Shown: positions 8,448-17,397, counted from the first letter of the stretch. The stretch is 64,000 bases of DNA from Halobacteriales archaeon QS_8_69_26 (GCA_003023195.1 PXRX01000045.1:5719-69718); one strand, 5' to 3'. Numbers and translations are program-made. Notes: generated from the sequence alone by a model not told the origin.

Positions 8448-9806
8448 TCACCCGCCGGCGTCGAGCATCGCGTCGCGCATCCGCCCGGCGAGGGTCTCGG
8501 CGCGGTCCTCGCTCGTGGCCTCGGCGTAGATCCGAACCAGCGGTTCGGTGCCGGAGGGGCGCGCGAGTACCCAGGCGTCGCCGTAGTCCAGGCGGTAGCC
8601 GTCGGTCGTGTCGAGGTCGGCGTCGGCCTCCTCCGCGAGGGTCGCCGCGGCCGCGAGCATCGCCTCGCGGTCGTCCTCGGAGTCGTAGCCGAGGTTCATC
8701 CGGACGTTGTGGTACCCCTGGACCGGGCGGACCACCTCGCTGGCCGGCCGGTCGGCCACGAGTCCGAGGAACCGCGCCGCGACGTAGCCGCCGTCGCGGG
8801 CCAACCGGTAGTTCGGGAAGAAGACGCCGCCGTTGCCCTCGCCCGCGATGGGGACGCTCTCGCCCGCCGACCGGAGTTCCTGGACCCGGCTGACGATCCG
8901 GGTGCTGCCGATGGGCGTCAGTTCGAGGCGCGCGCCGGCCTCGTCCGCCACGTCCACGAGTCGCTGGGAGACGTTCACTGCCGAGACGGTCACGTCGCCC
9001 TCGTCGAGTTCGGCGGCCGCGAGCGCCGCCAGCGTGGCGTCGCCCTCGATGTACTCGCCGGTCTCGTCGTAGAAGATGGCGCGGTCGGCGTCGCCGTCGT
9101 GTGCGATCCCCAGGTCGGCGTCGGTCGAGCGCACGAGCCGTCCCAGGTCCGCCAGGTTCTCGGGGACCGGCTCCGGGTCCCGGCCCGGAAACCGGCCGTC
9201 GGGCTGGGCGTTGACCGCGAGCACCCGACAGCCCAGCCTGCGGAACAGCTCCGGCGAGGTGAGCGACCCCGCGCCGTGGCCGGGATCCAGCGCGACGGTC
9301 AGGCCGGCGTCGGCGATCCGGTCCCGGTCGACGGCGGCGACGACCCCGCGGACGTACTCGCGGCGGGCGTCGTCCACCCGGCGCTCGTCGCCGACGTGGT
9401 CCCAGGGGGCGCGGTCGAACTCCCCGTTCAGCAGGACCGACTCGACGCGCTCCAGGGCCGCGACCGAGAGTTCCACGCCGTCGGCCCCGGCGAGCTTGAT
9501 CCCGTTGTACTCGGGCGGGTTGTGCGAGGCGGTGACCGTCACCAGCGGGATCCCCTCTCGCTCGGCGTGGGCCTGCGCGCCGGGGGTCGGCACGACGCCG
9601 AGGCGGTCCACGCTCGCGCCGACCGCCGCCAGGCCGGCCGCGGCCGCGTCGGTCAGCATCCGCCCGGTCGTGCGGGTGTCCCGGGCGACGGCCACGCTGT
9701 CGGCGTCCCAGACGGTGCCGGCGGCCATCGCGATCTTCATGGCAAGCTCCGGGGTCAGTTCCTCGTTGGCGACGCCACGGACCCCGCTGGAGCCGAAGAC
9801 CTCCAT
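8448..9806 (-). CDS. glmM: Phosphoglucosamine mutase / phosphomannomutase family enzyme
   Basis: A 452-residue alpha-D-phosphohexomutase. The start at 9806 gives MEVFGSSGVRG, the usual N-terminus of the family. The catalytic phosphoserine is Ser94 in VTVTASHNPPEYNG. The metal loop (DGDADRAIFYD), the sugar-binding loop (GEGNGGVFFP) and the C-terminal phosphate loop (RPSGTEPLVRIYAEA) are all intact. It should interconvert 6-phospho and 1-phospho hexose or hexosamine, feeding UDP-sugar synthesis for glycosylation of surface proteins. Whether glucosamine or mannose phosphate is preferred cannot be told from the sequence. A 94-bp gap separates it from the CPBP gene on the same strand. Confidence 0.9.
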   Translation of the reverse strand: MEVFGSSGVRGVANEELTPELAMKIAMAAGTVWDADSVAVARDTRTTGRMLTDAAAAGLAAVGASVDRLGVVPTPGAQAHAEREGIPLVTVTASHNPPEYNGIKLAGADGVELSVAALERVESVLLNGEFDRAPWDHVGDERRVDDARREYVRGVVAAVDRDRIADAGLTVALDPGHGAGSLTSPELFRRLGCRVLAVNAQPDGRFPGRDPEPVPENLADLGRLVRSTDADLGIAHDGDADRAIFYDETGEYIEGDATLAALAAAELDEGDVTVSAVNVSQRLVDVADEAGARLELTPIGSTRIVSRVQELRSAGESVPIAGEGNGGVFFPNYRLARDGGYVAARFLGLVADRPASEVVRPVQGYHNVRMNLGYDSEDDREAMLAAAATLAEEADADLDTTDGYRLDYGDAWVLARPSGTEPLVRIYAEATSEDRAETLAGRMRDAMLDAGG

Positions 9807-9940
9807 CGTGCGTCGGGTCGTGGGCCGGCACCAAAGGGGTTCCGGACCCGACACGGACGCCCCGGTCGGTGACCCCCGTCCCGTCCGGATCCCGTGGGTG
9901 GTCCCACCCGCTTTTGGTGGCGGCGGCCCTCGGTCCGGAC

Positions 9941-10882
9941 ATGAGCGACCTCGCGGCCGACCGGATATACGCGGAGCGAGGGGAGACGACCGTCGCGTTC
10001 GTCGCCGCCGAGGCGGGCGTCGTGGCCGTCGAAGTCGCCGGCGACCGGGTGGGCCGGTTCCGGTTCGACCGGCGGTGTACCGCCCGGGACGTCGCCGCCG
10101 GGACCGACCGCGTCGCCGTGGCGACCGACGAGGACGTCCTCGTCCGGCGGGTGGGGGAGGACGCGACCGGCGGGAACGGCGGGGCAGGGGAGGACGGATC
10201 CCCCGGAGACGGCGACCCCTACGCCCCCACGGACCACGGCCCGGCGGTCGCCGTCGGCGTCGACGACGGCGCGGTGGTGGCGGCCGACGCCGACGGCCGG
10301 ATCGCCCGCCGAGTCGACGGCGAGTGGTTCGAGATAGCGACCGTCGACGCGCCGGTGCGGGCCGTCGACGGCCCCTTCGTCGCCGCGGGGGACGGCGTCT
10401 ACCGCGTCACGCCGGACGGCCTGGACGAGGTCGGCCTGGACGACGCCCGGGACGTCGCCGCGGCCGGCCCGTACGTCGCGACCGGCGGGGGCCTCTACGA
10501 ACTCGGCAACGGGTGGCTGTGCGCCCACGAGGGGGCGTTCGACGCCGTCGCGGCCGACCCGCGGGTCCGGACCCGGGCCCACGCCGCCGCCGGGGGCGAA
10601 CTCTACGCACGCGGTGACTCTGACGGACGGGGATCTCCGAACGGAGGGAACACCGGCGAGGGCGGGACCTGGACCCCGACCGACGCACCCGACCGCGGCC
10701 AGGTGGCGGGGATCGCACACGGCCCGCCGCCCGGCGAGGGGGTCGGCGCGGTCTACGCCGTCACCGTCGACGGGACGGTCCTCGCCGGCGCCCGCGAGAC
10801 GGCCGACGACCCGGCGGGCGGGTGGCGAACCCGGTCGTTGGGGGTTCCCGGCGTGGGCGGGATCGCGATCCCCCGGCGGTGA
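9941..10882 (+). CDS. HVO_0234-type beta-propeller protein
   Basis: A 313-residue soluble protein without a signal peptide. It is built of short repeated beta blades such as GVVAVEVAGDRVGRF, DRVAVATDEDVLV, GPFVAAGDGVYRV and GPYVATGGGLYELGNGW. The order and wording match my memory of the haloarchaeal HVO_0234 beta-propeller family, whose function is unknown. A Gly/Glu-rich insertion (about residues 72-100) separates two blades. The ATG at 9941 is favoured because the conserved part begins there. It is divergent from glmM, 134 bp away. Confidence 0.65.
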   Translation: MSDLAADRIYAERGETTVAFVAAEAGVVAVEVAGDRVGRFRFDRRCTARDVAAGTDRVAVATDEDVLVRRVGEDATGGNGGAGEDGSPGDGDPYAPTDHGPAVAVGVDDGAVVAADADGRIARRVDGEWFEIATVDAPVRAVDGPFVAAGDGVYRVTPDGLDEVGLDDARDVAAAGPYVATGGGLYELGNGWLCAHEGAFDAVAADPRVRTRAHAAAGGELYARGDSDGRGSPNGGNTGEGGTWTPTDAPDRGQVAGIAHGPPPGEGVGAVYAVTVDGTVLAGARETADDPAGGWRTRSLGVPGVGGIAIPRR

Positions 10883-10887
10883 CCCGT

Positions 10888-10971
10888 CTAGGGCACCGTT
10901 ACTGCAAGGCCGGGGCGGTTTACAGTATCGTTACTGCAAGGCTGGAGCGGTTTGCACCGTCGTTACTGTAA
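10888..10971. promoter_or_regulatory. Array of three regulator half or full palindromes with 32-bp period
   Basis: Three right arms (TTACTGCAA at 10899-10907, TTACTGCAA at 10931-10939, TTACTGTAA at 10963-10971) lie exactly 32 bp apart. The middle one has a good left arm (TTACAGTA from 10920); the outer two have weak left arms. The motif matches the palindromes at 130, 39135 and 63369. Thirty-two bp is about three helical turns, so bound dimers would sit on one DNA face. The array ends 69 bp ahead of the DHH gene start. Confidence 0.65.
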
Positions 10972-11040
10972 CCCCGTCTGCCGGGGCCGTGGGGACGCTC
11001 TCGCGGCGGGAAAACTCATATGTGATGCGTTCACAGGTTC

Positions 11041-12228
11041 GTGCGAGGGGAGAGTCCCGTGGCACCGGTGCCCGGGGTCGACGTCAGAGGGGCGAGCGTC
11101 GACCCGTCGTCGATAGACCCGGTCGTAGCGGGAGCAGCGGTGGCGGTCGCGGTCCTGGTCCTGTACGCTGTCTGGCGATTGATAGGGTGGTACCGCCGCC
11201 CGCCAGCGGTCCGGTTCCGGGGGGCGCTCCGGTCGGCCGACGCGGTCACGGTACTCACCCACCCCAACCCGGACCCGGACGCGATGTCCTCGGCACTGGC
11301 GGTCGCACGGCTGGCACGGTCGGTCAAGACCGAGGCGACGGTGCAGTACCCGGGCCAGGTCCGCCACCAGGAGAACCGGGCGTTCCGGACGGTCCTGGAC
11401 GTGGAGATGGACCGGATCGAGGGGCTCACGGACCTGACGGAGGGCGCGGTGGTCCTCGTCGACCACAACGAGCCACGGGGGTTCGCGGGCGCCGACGCGG
11501 TCGTTCCCTACGCCGTGGTCGACCACCACCCCGGGGACGGCGAGGGGAGCGCGTTCACCGACGTCCGGCCCGACTACGGCGCGTGTGCGTCCATCCTGGC
11601 CGAGTACTTCGAGACGCTGGACGCCGAGGTGCTCGGGCCGGGCGTCCCCGACCCCGACGACGGCCTGACCGTCGACTCGCGGCTGGCGACCGCCCTGATG
11701 TACGGGATCCAGTCCGACACCGCCCAGCTGACGCGGGGCTGTTCGGCCGCCGAGTTCCGCGCCTGCGAGTACCTCCAGCGCGGTATCGACGAGGACCTCC
11801 TGGACCGGATCGCCAACCCGCAGGTCGACGCCGGCGTCCTCGACGCGAAGGCACGGGCCATCGACAACCGGACCGTCGAGGGGTCGTTCGCGGTGTCGGA
11901 CCTGGGCCCGGTGACGAACGCCGACGCGGTTCCCCAGTCGGCCGACGAACTCATGCGCCTGGAGGGGGTGACCGCCGTCGTCGTCTACGGGGAGTTCGAC
12001 GACACCATCCACATCTCGGGGCGGTCCCGGGACGACCGGGTCCACATGGGCAACGCCCTGGAGGCCGCCGTCGAGGAGGTTCCCCGCGCCGCCGGCGGCG
12101 GCCACGCCCGCATGGGCGGGGGCCGGATCGACCTCGAACCGACCGGATCCGGCGGCGCCCAGGCCGGGGTCGCCGTCGCCGACCTCGATACCCGGCTGTT
12201 CGAGGCCATGCGCGGGGACCGGCAGTGA
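11041..12228 (+). CDS. Membrane-anchored DHH/DHHA1 phosphoesterase
   Basis: A 395-residue protein with one N-terminal membrane segment (about 22-42) followed by a cytoplasmic DHH-DHHA1 phosphoesterase. Visible motifs are LTHPNPDPDAMSSA (motif I), VVLVDHNE (II), VVDHHPG (III, the DHH signature) and GGGHARMGGGRI in the C-terminal DHHA1 domain. Relatives include NrnA oligoribonuclease/pAp phosphatase and cyclic-di-AMP phosphodiesterases; the membrane anchor resembles the latter, but the substrate is unproven. The GTG at 11041 is used because an in-frame stop lies just upstream. The palindrome array at 10888-10971 and a possible TATA element (11011-11022) precede it. Confidence 0.8.
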   Translation: MRGESPVAPVPGVDVRGASVDPSSIDPVVAGAAVAVAVLVLYAVWRLIGWYRRPPAVRFRGALRSADAVTVLTHPNPDPDAMSSALAVARLARSVKTEATVQYPGQVRHQENRAFRTVLDVEMDRIEGLTDLTEGAVVLVDHNEPRGFAGADAVVPYAVVDHHPGDGEGSAFTDVRPDYGACASILAEYFETLDAEVLGPGVPDPDDGLTVDSRLATALMYGIQSDTAQLTRGCSAAEFRACEYLQRGIDEDLLDRIANPQVDAGVLDAKARAIDNRTVEGSFAVSDLGPVTNADAVPQSADELMRLEGVTAVVVYGEFDDTIHISGRSRDDRVHMGNALEAAVEEVPRAAGGGHARMGGGRIDLEPTGSGGAQAGVAVADLDTRLFEAMRGDRQ

Positions 12229-12253
12229 CCCTCCTGCCCCCGGATCCGCCGAC

Positions 12254-12350
12254 GGGGATCGAAGCGGGCGCTCCCGCCGGGGATCGAAGCGGGCGCTTTC
12301 GGCGGCGGGGATCGAAGCGGGCGCTCCCGCCGGGGATCGAAGCGGGCGCT
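12254..12350. repeat. Four intergenic copies of a 19-bp repeat
   Basis: GGGGATCGAAGCGGGCGCT occurs at 12254-12272, 12279-12297, 12307-12325 and 12332-12350, with periods of 25, 28 and 25 bp. The array fills the space between the DHH gene and the aldo/keto reductase start at 12379 and encodes nothing. Spacers are too short and alike for CRISPR. It resembles the array at 29292-29400 in being GGATC-containing and promoter-proximal. Confidence 0.85.
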
Positions 12351-12378
12351 TTTGACCGACCGGGCCGAAGCTGCCCCC

Positions 12379-13467
12379 ATGTCGACGGGAACGGCGACCT
12401 GGGAGTACCGGGATCGCTTCGGGGACGGGTTCGGGCGCACCTACTTCCGGCGGTTCGGCGACGGCGTGGTCTCCTCCATCGGACTCGGCACGTACCTGGG
12501 GGACCCGACCGACGAGTACGACCGGCGCTACCGGGAGGCCCTCGTCGCGGCACTGGAGGGTGGGATCAACCTCGTCGACACGGCGATAAACTACCGGGCC
12601 CAGCGGAGCGAACGGGTGGTGGGCGAGGCGCTGGACGAGGCCGACGTCGGGCGCGAGGCGGTCGTGGTCGCGACCAAGGGCGGGTTCCTCCCGTTCGACG
12701 GCTCCCGGCCCGAGGATCCGGGGCGGTACGTGAGGGAGGAGTTCGTCGACCCCGGCCTCGTCGACCCCGACGAACTGGCGATGGGGAGCCACTGCATCGA
12801 CCCCGGGTTCGTCGACGCGCAGTTCGACCGCTCGCTTTCGAACCTGGGGCTGGAGACCGTCGATCTGTACTACGTCCACAACCCGGAGACCCAGCTAGAG
12901 GTCCGCTCGCGCGAGGCGGTCTACGACCGGCTGGAGGGCTGTTTCCGGCGGCTGGAGGAACGGATCGCCGCCGGCGACCTCCGGACGTACGGGGTCGCCA
13001 CCTGGGAGGCGTTCCGGGTTCCCGAAGACGACGAGAGCTACCTCTCGCTGCCCGAGGTGGTCTCCCGGGCCCGCCGGGCGGCGGAGGCGGTCGGCAACGA
13101 CACGACCGGACTCGGGGCCGTCCAGCTCCCGTTCAACGTGGTGATGGCCGACGCGTTCACCGTCGAGGCCCACGAGGGGGCGGAGGGCCACCAGAGCGCC
13201 CTGGCGTTCGCCGCCGACGCCGGCCTGAACGTCTTCACCAGCGCCTCGCTCGCCCAGGGACGGCTCGCCTCGGGCCTGCCGGAGTCGGTGGCCGAACGCG
13301 TGTCCGGGGACACCCCCGCCCAGCGAGCGATCAACTTCGCCCGGTCGGCCCCGGGCGTGACCGCCGCGCTGGTGGGGTCCTCGTCGCCGGAGCACGTCGC
13401 CGAGAACCTCGCGGCCGGCGAGCACGACCCCCTCGGTGCCCGGGCCTTCGACGCCGTCTTCGAGTGA
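12379..13467 (+). CDS. Aldo/keto reductase
   Basis: A 362-residue (beta/alpha)8 NAD(P)H-dependent oxidoreductase. Family features are the substrate-loop catalytic Asp (INLVDTAINY), the YRAQRSERVVGEAL stretch, a Lys in VVVATKGGF, and the C-terminal cofactor-binding part (TAALVGSSSPEHVAENL). The expected catalytic Tyr is followed by RAQ rather than a canonical G. There is an insertion with FVDPGLVDPDELAMGSHC near residues 120-140. The ATG at 12379 is preferred over an upstream TTG reading that overlaps the 19-bp repeats. The physiological substrate is unknown. Confidence 0.85.
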   Translation: MSTGTATWEYRDRFGDGFGRTYFRRFGDGVVSSIGLGTYLGDPTDEYDRRYREALVAALEGGINLVDTAINYRAQRSERVVGEALDEADVGREAVVVATKGGFLPFDGSRPEDPGRYVREEFVDPGLVDPDELAMGSHCIDPGFVDAQFDRSLSNLGLETVDLYYVHNPETQLEVRSREAVYDRLEGCFRRLEERIAAGDLRTYGVATWEAFRVPEDDESYLSLPEVVSRARRAAEAVGNDTTGLGAVQLPFNVVMADAFTVEAHEGAEGHQSALAFAADAGLNVFTSASLAQGRLASGLPESVAERVSGDTPAQRAINFARSAPGVTAALVGSSSPEHVAENLAAGEHDPLGARAFDAVFE

Positions 13468-13539
13468 TCCCCGTCGCACCGGGACCGCCGACGCCCCTGC
13501 CGCCACCGGGATCGGCCGGCCGGACTCTCCGCCGGAGGC

Positions 13540-13710
13540 TCAACTGAGCTCCTTCCACTTCCGCCCGCAGTTGGGGCAGAACTTCCGGGAGTGGAGCCGG
13601 TCGGGGTCGTTCTCGGTCTTGAGCCGCCTGTCGCAGTGGTTGCACGCCAGCCGCCCGAAGCTGTCGCGCTCGACGTCCCCGTCCCGGATCGCCTTCCGGA
13701 CGGTCTTCAT
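13540..13710 (-). CDS. HVO_0758-type small zinc-finger protein
   Basis: A 56-residue protein with two Cys pairs, CNHC (about 23-26) and CPNC (about 45-48), separated by a charged stretch ending in HSRKFCPNCGRKWKEL. This is the layout of the small CPxCG-type zinc fingers annotated in Haloferax as the HVO_0758 family. It should bind one zinc ion. Family members are small putative regulators or interaction modules; no target is indicated. The gene is convergent with the aldo/keto reductase. Confidence 0.75.
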   Translation of the reverse strand: MKTVRKAIRDGDVERDSFGRLACNHCDRRLKTENDPDRLHSRKFCPNCGRKWKELS

Positions 13711-13889
13711 GATCCTCCGTTGGTCCCCACGGGACAAAAACACACCCGCCGGATCGGTCGAGTGACGGTGCGAACCCGGACGGGATCCGGCACGGGCGAC
13801 CCGCGGACGGGTCCGGCCAGGGTCCCCGGTCGGGGTCCCCCGGTCCGGATCCGACCGATTCTTACCCGCCACCCGCCTAGGGGGAGTCG

Positions 13890-14948
13890 ATGGACGCGCC
13901 GCTGTGGACCGACGCCCACGCGCCGGACCTCTCGGAGGTCCCCCAGGGGGAGGCCCGAACACGCCTCCAGCGGGCGGTCGACGAGCCGATGAACCTCGTG
14001 GTGTACGGCCCGCCGGGGGCCGGCAAGACCGCCGCGGTGCGGGCGCTCGCCCGCGAGGCCCACGCCGACCCGGACAACGACTTCGTCGAGGTCAACGTCT
14101 CGGACTTCTTCGACCGCTCGAAGTCCGAAATCCGGGACGACCCCCGCTTCTCGGGCTTCCTGGAGGGGGCGGTCCGCTGGACGAAGGGCCGGGACGACGT
14201 CGACACCAAGTACAAGCGCAACTGGTCCAAGCGCGACATGGCCAGCCACGTCCTCAAGGAGACGGCCAGCTACGCCCCCGCCTCCGGCGAGTACAAGACC
14301 GTCCTGCTGGACAACGCCGAGGCGATCCGCGAGGACTTCCAGCAGGCGCTCCGGCGGGTGATGGAGCAGTACCACCGCACCGCGCAGTTCGTCATCGCCA
14401 CCCGCCAGCCGACCCGGCTCATCCCGCCGATCCGGTCGCGGTGCTTCCAGGTGTCGATGCGGGCTCCCACCAACGACGAGGTGGTCGGGGTCCTGGAGGG
14501 GGTCGTCGAACGCGAGGGCGTCGACCACGACCCCGAGGGCATCGAGTTCGTCGCCGGCTACGCCGACGGCGACCTGCGGCGGGCGCTCCTGGCCGCCCAG
14601 ACGGTCCACGGCCGGGAGGGTGCGATCACGATGAGCGCCGCCCACGAGACCCTGGGGGAGGTCGGACTCGACGCCACGGTGGAGTCGATGCTCGACGCCG
14701 CCGAGGCCGGCGACTTCTCGGACGCCCGCTCGGAACTGGACGACCTGCTCGGCGAGGAGGGGCTGAACGGCGAGGAGGTACTCGACGAGATCCTGCGGGT
14801 GGCCCGCAAGCGCTACAGCGGGGACGAACTGGCCCGGCTCCACCGCCGGGCCGGCGAGATCGACTTCGACCTCCAGGAGGGCGCCAGCGACGAGATCCAC
14901 CTCTCGAACCTGCTGGCGGGGCTGGGACCCGGGGAACTCGCGGGCTGA
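13890..14948 (+). CDS. rfcC: Replication factor C small-subunit paralogue (clamp loader ATPase)
   Basis: A 352-residue AAA+ protein. The Walker A motif is GPPGAGKTA (about 40-48) and the arginine-finger SRC motif is present (IPPIRSRCFQV), as in clamp loaders. Walker B is degenerate, reading VLLDNAEAI where active subunits have DExx. I recall the same change in haloarchaeal RfcC, the second small subunit, which loads the PCNA clamp with RfcA and RfcB. An insertion around residues 92-115 (GRDDVDTKYKRNWSKRDMAS) is also typical of this paralogue. Assignment as RfcC rather than RfcA is inferred from Walker B and the insertion. Confidence 0.8.
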   Translation: MDAPLWTDAHAPDLSEVPQGEARTRLQRAVDEPMNLVVYGPPGAGKTAAVRALAREAHADPDNDFVEVNVSDFFDRSKSEIRDDPRFSGFLEGAVRWTKGRDDVDTKYKRNWSKRDMASHVLKETASYAPASGEYKTVLLDNAEAIREDFQQALRRVMEQYHRTAQFVIATRQPTRLIPPIRSRCFQVSMRAPTNDEVVGVLEGVVEREGVDHDPEGIEFVAGYADGDLRRALLAAQTVHGREGAITMSAAHETLGEVGLDATVESMLDAAEAGDFSDARSELDDLLGEEGLNGEEVLDEILRVARKRYSGDELARLHRRAGEIDFDLQEGASDEIHLSNLLAGLGPGELAG

Positions 14949-15110
14949 CGCCCCCGACCGAACCGGTTCGCCCGGGGATCGACGCCTCCGCGAGGGACCC
15001 GTCTCCCGCCCCGGTTTGTTCCGGGAACGGTACCACGTAACAAATTCTCGATCGATTACAGAAGCGCACTTCTGGGAGCCCTGAAGTGGGTGGAGGCCGG
15101 ACTCCGTGAC

Positions 15111-17054
15111 ATGCCGGAATCGGACACCGAGTTCCTCGAAGAACTCGCAAGCCTACCGACGATCGCCCACCCGGACGCTTCGCCCGACGGGGACGAGGTG
15201 GCGCTGTACTACGACGGGACCGGCCGGAACGAACTCCACGTCATCGACGCCGACACCGGCACGATGACCCAGTGGAGCGACGGCGAGGTACCCCGCGACG
15301 CCCGCTGGTTCGTCCGCTGGGACGCCGACGGCGAGCGGGTGTTCTTCCACCTCGACGAGGCCGGCAACGAGCAGAACGACGTCTACGCCATCGACCGCGA
15401 CGGGAACGTGGAGGCGGTCGTCGAGTACGAGGGCCAGAACACCATCCAGTCGGTCGGCGAGGACGGCCGAACCCTGGTCATCGGGTCGACCAAGGGCGGC
15501 CAGATGAACCTCCACGTCCACGACATGGAGACCGGCGAGACCGAACGGATCACCGACTACGAGCGCGCGGTCTGGGGCGGCGAACTGTCGCCGGACTGCG
15601 AGCGGGTGGCCTACACCACCAACGAGTCCGACGACTTCGACAACCGGGACGTCTACGTCGCCAGCGTGGAGCGAAGCTCCACGGGCAGCCGGCCGGTGGC
15701 CGGCGACGACGCGGACGGGTCGAACCCCCGGAACCTCGAAATCGGCGAGACGGGCGCCGAGTCGATGGTCGCGGACTGGGGTCCCGACGGGGACCGACTG
15801 CTGGTCTCGGACAACACCGAGGACCTCTCCCGGGTCGGCGTCTACGACCTCGACGCCGACGAGGTCGAGTGGTACGGCGACCTGGAGTACGAGGAGGGAC
15901 CCGTCGCGTTCACCGACGACGGCGACCGGATCCTCGCCCAGCGGACCCGCGACGCGATGGTGGTCCCCGTCGTCTACGACGTCGAGACCGGCGAGCACCG
16001 GGAACTCGACCTCCCCGAGGGCGTCGCTAGCTTCGGCGGCCAGGGGCCCCAGGGCGGCGCGCCCGTCCTCGGAGACGACCGGGTGATCCTCTCGCACACG
16101 ACTCCGACCGACCGCACGCGCCTGCTGGTCTACGACCTCGCCGCCGACGAGTACGAGGTCCTGCTCGACGCCGAGTACGGCGACCTGGCGGACTACGAGT
16201 TCCCCGACGCGGAGTACTTCACCTTCGAGTCCCACGGCGTCGCCGGGTTCGACCCGGCTGCCAGTCGGACGGAGTCCGACGCTGGCCTGGAGATCGGTGC
16301 CCTCCTCTACGACTCGGGCGAGCGTCCCTCGCCACTGATCGTCAACCCCCACGGCGGCCCGCGCGCCGCGGACTTCCGCAACTTCGACATGTACACCCAG
16401 TTCCTGCTGAACCGGGGGTACTCGGTCCTGAAGGTCAACTACCGGGGGTCGAGCGGTCGCGGCCGGGAGTTCGTCGAGATGCTCTACGACGACTGGGGCG
16501 GCGACGAACAGGCCGACATCGCGGAGGGCGCGAAACTCGTCGCCGACGAGGACTGGATCGACGACGAGCGCGTCGTTGTGTTCGGCGGGTCCTACGGCGG
16601 CTACTCCGCCTACATGCAGATGCTCCAGTACCCCGAACTCTACGCCGCGGGCATCGCCTGGATCGGCGTCACCGACCTGCCGGACATGTACGAGAACACG
16701 ATGCCCCACTTCCGCACGGAACTGATGGAGAAGTACCTCGGCACGCCCGAGGACAGCCCCGAGATCTACGAACAGCGTAGCCCGACGACGATCGCCGACG
16801 AACTCGACGCCCCCCTGCTGATCGTCCACGGGGTCAACGACCGCCGCGTGCCCGTCTCCCAGGCCCGCCTGTTCCGCGAGGAACTCCAGGACCTCGGCTA
16901 CGAGGAGGGCGAGGGCGGCGACTACGAGTACGTCGAACTCGGCGAGGAGGGCCACGCCTCCTCGGACATCGAGCAGAAGATCCGGATGCTCGGGATCCTC
17001 GACGACTTCCTCGAGCGCCGGATGGGGACGGAGACGGTCGAGGCCGCGGAGTGA
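15111..17054 (+). CDS. S9-family (prolyl oligopeptidase/acylaminoacyl) serine peptidase
   Basis: A 647-residue cytoplasmic peptidase with an N-terminal beta-propeller (about 1-390) and a C-terminal alpha/beta-hydrolase domain. The catalytic triad is readable: Ser494 in FGGSYGGYSA, Asp577 in VHGVNDRRVP and His615 in GEEGHASSDI. The HGGPRAADF oxyanion region is also present. Such enzymes cleave short peptides. The propeller carries two short Ser/Thr/Gly-rich insertions encoded by perfect DNA palindromes (15666-15703 and 16260-16286). The 3' end, including the stop codon, is repeated downstream with a 69-bp period. The start at 15111 gives MPESDTEFLEEL. Confidence 0.9.
   Translation: MPESDTEFLEELASLPTIAHPDASPDGDEVALYYDGTGRNELHVIDADTGTMTQWSDGEVPRDARWFVRWDADGERVFFHLDEAGNEQNDVYAIDRDGNVEAVVEYEGQNTIQSVGEDGRTLVIGSTKGGQMNLHVHDMETGETERITDYERAVWGGELSPDCERVAYTTNESDDFDNRDVYVASVERSSTGSRPVAGDDADGSNPRNLEIGETGAESMVADWGPDGDRLLVSDNTEDLSRVGVYDLDADEVEWYGDLEYEEGPVAFTDDGDRILAQRTRDAMVVPVVYDVETGEHRELDLPEGVASFGGQGPQGGAPVLGDDRVILSHTTPTDRTRLLVYDLAADEYEVLLDAEYGDLADYEFPDAEYFTFESHGVAGFDPAASRTESDAGLEIGALLYDSGERPSPLIVNPHGGPRAADFRNFDMYTQFLLNRGYSVLKVNYRGSSGRGREFVEMLYDDWGGDEQADIAEGAKLVADEDWIDDERVVVFGGSYGGYSAYMQMLQYPELYAAGIAWIGVTDLPDMYENTMPHFRTELMEKYLGTPEDSPEIYEQRSPTTIADELDAPLLIVHGVNDRRVPVSQARLFREELQDLGYEEGEGGDYEYVELGEEGHASSDIEQKIRMLGILDDFLERRMGTETVEAAE
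15666..15703. repeat. Intragenic double palindrome in the S9 peptidase gene
   Basis: GTGGAGC-GAA-GCTCCAC (15666-15682) is followed by CCGGCC-GGT-GGCCGG (15689-15703), both perfect with 3-nt loops. They encode VERSSTGSRPVAG, a low-complexity insertion between propeller strands. The frame is kept. Confidence 0.8.
16260..16286. repeat. Second intragenic palindrome in the S9 peptidase gene
   Basis: GTCGGAC-GGA-GTCCGAC (16264-16280) is perfect with a 3-nt loop; flanking GCCAG/CTGGC extends the stem with one unpaired base. It encodes AASRTESDAGLE just before the hydrolase domain. The same architecture occurs at 15666 and 45561. Confidence 0.75.
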
Positions 17055-17189
17055 CCAGGTGAGTCGCCGAGCGACTGCGAGGCGTCGAACCACCGCTCCC
17101 GGCCTCGGTTAGCCGCGGAGTGACCAGGTGAGTCGCCGAGCGACTGCGAGGCGTCGAACCATCGCTCCCGGCCTCGGTTAGCCGCCGAG
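17043..17189. repeat. 69-bp tandem duplication spanning the peptidase stop codon
   Basis: The GCCGCGGAG before the TGA at 17052-17054 recurs at 17112 and, with one change, at 17181: an exact 69-bp period. Unit one includes the last codons (AAE) and stop of the S9 gene; each later unit also carries the TGA. The remaining 208 bp to the next gene hold nothing recognisable. Confidence 0.85.
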
Positions 17190-17397
17190 TGATCGGGTGA
17201 GGCGTCTCGCGCTGACTCGGCGCTACACTGCCGTTCGCGGCCCCGGTCGGGCCACAGGGGAACTGGGGGTTCCGGAGGCCACACCGGCCGGGGGAACCGG
17301 ACGCGGTCGCGGGTTCCCTCAGGTCGCCGAACGTCTCGACCAGACTGGGGAGACTCCGGGCACCACAGTTTTGGGTGGATCGGGAGTCGACGGTGAC

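Noticed and set aside
10888-10971. CRISPR-like or terminator repeats
   Set aside because: The 32-bp units have no variable spacers and the palindromic arms match operator-like sites elsewhere.
12254-12350. CRISPR array
   Set aside because: Repeats are 19 bp with 6-9-bp near-identical spacers, and no cas genes are present.
10407-13547. Long open frames antisense or offset to the DHH and aldo/keto reductase genes
   Set aside because: GC-driven shadows without motifs; the same DNA encodes clear enzymes.
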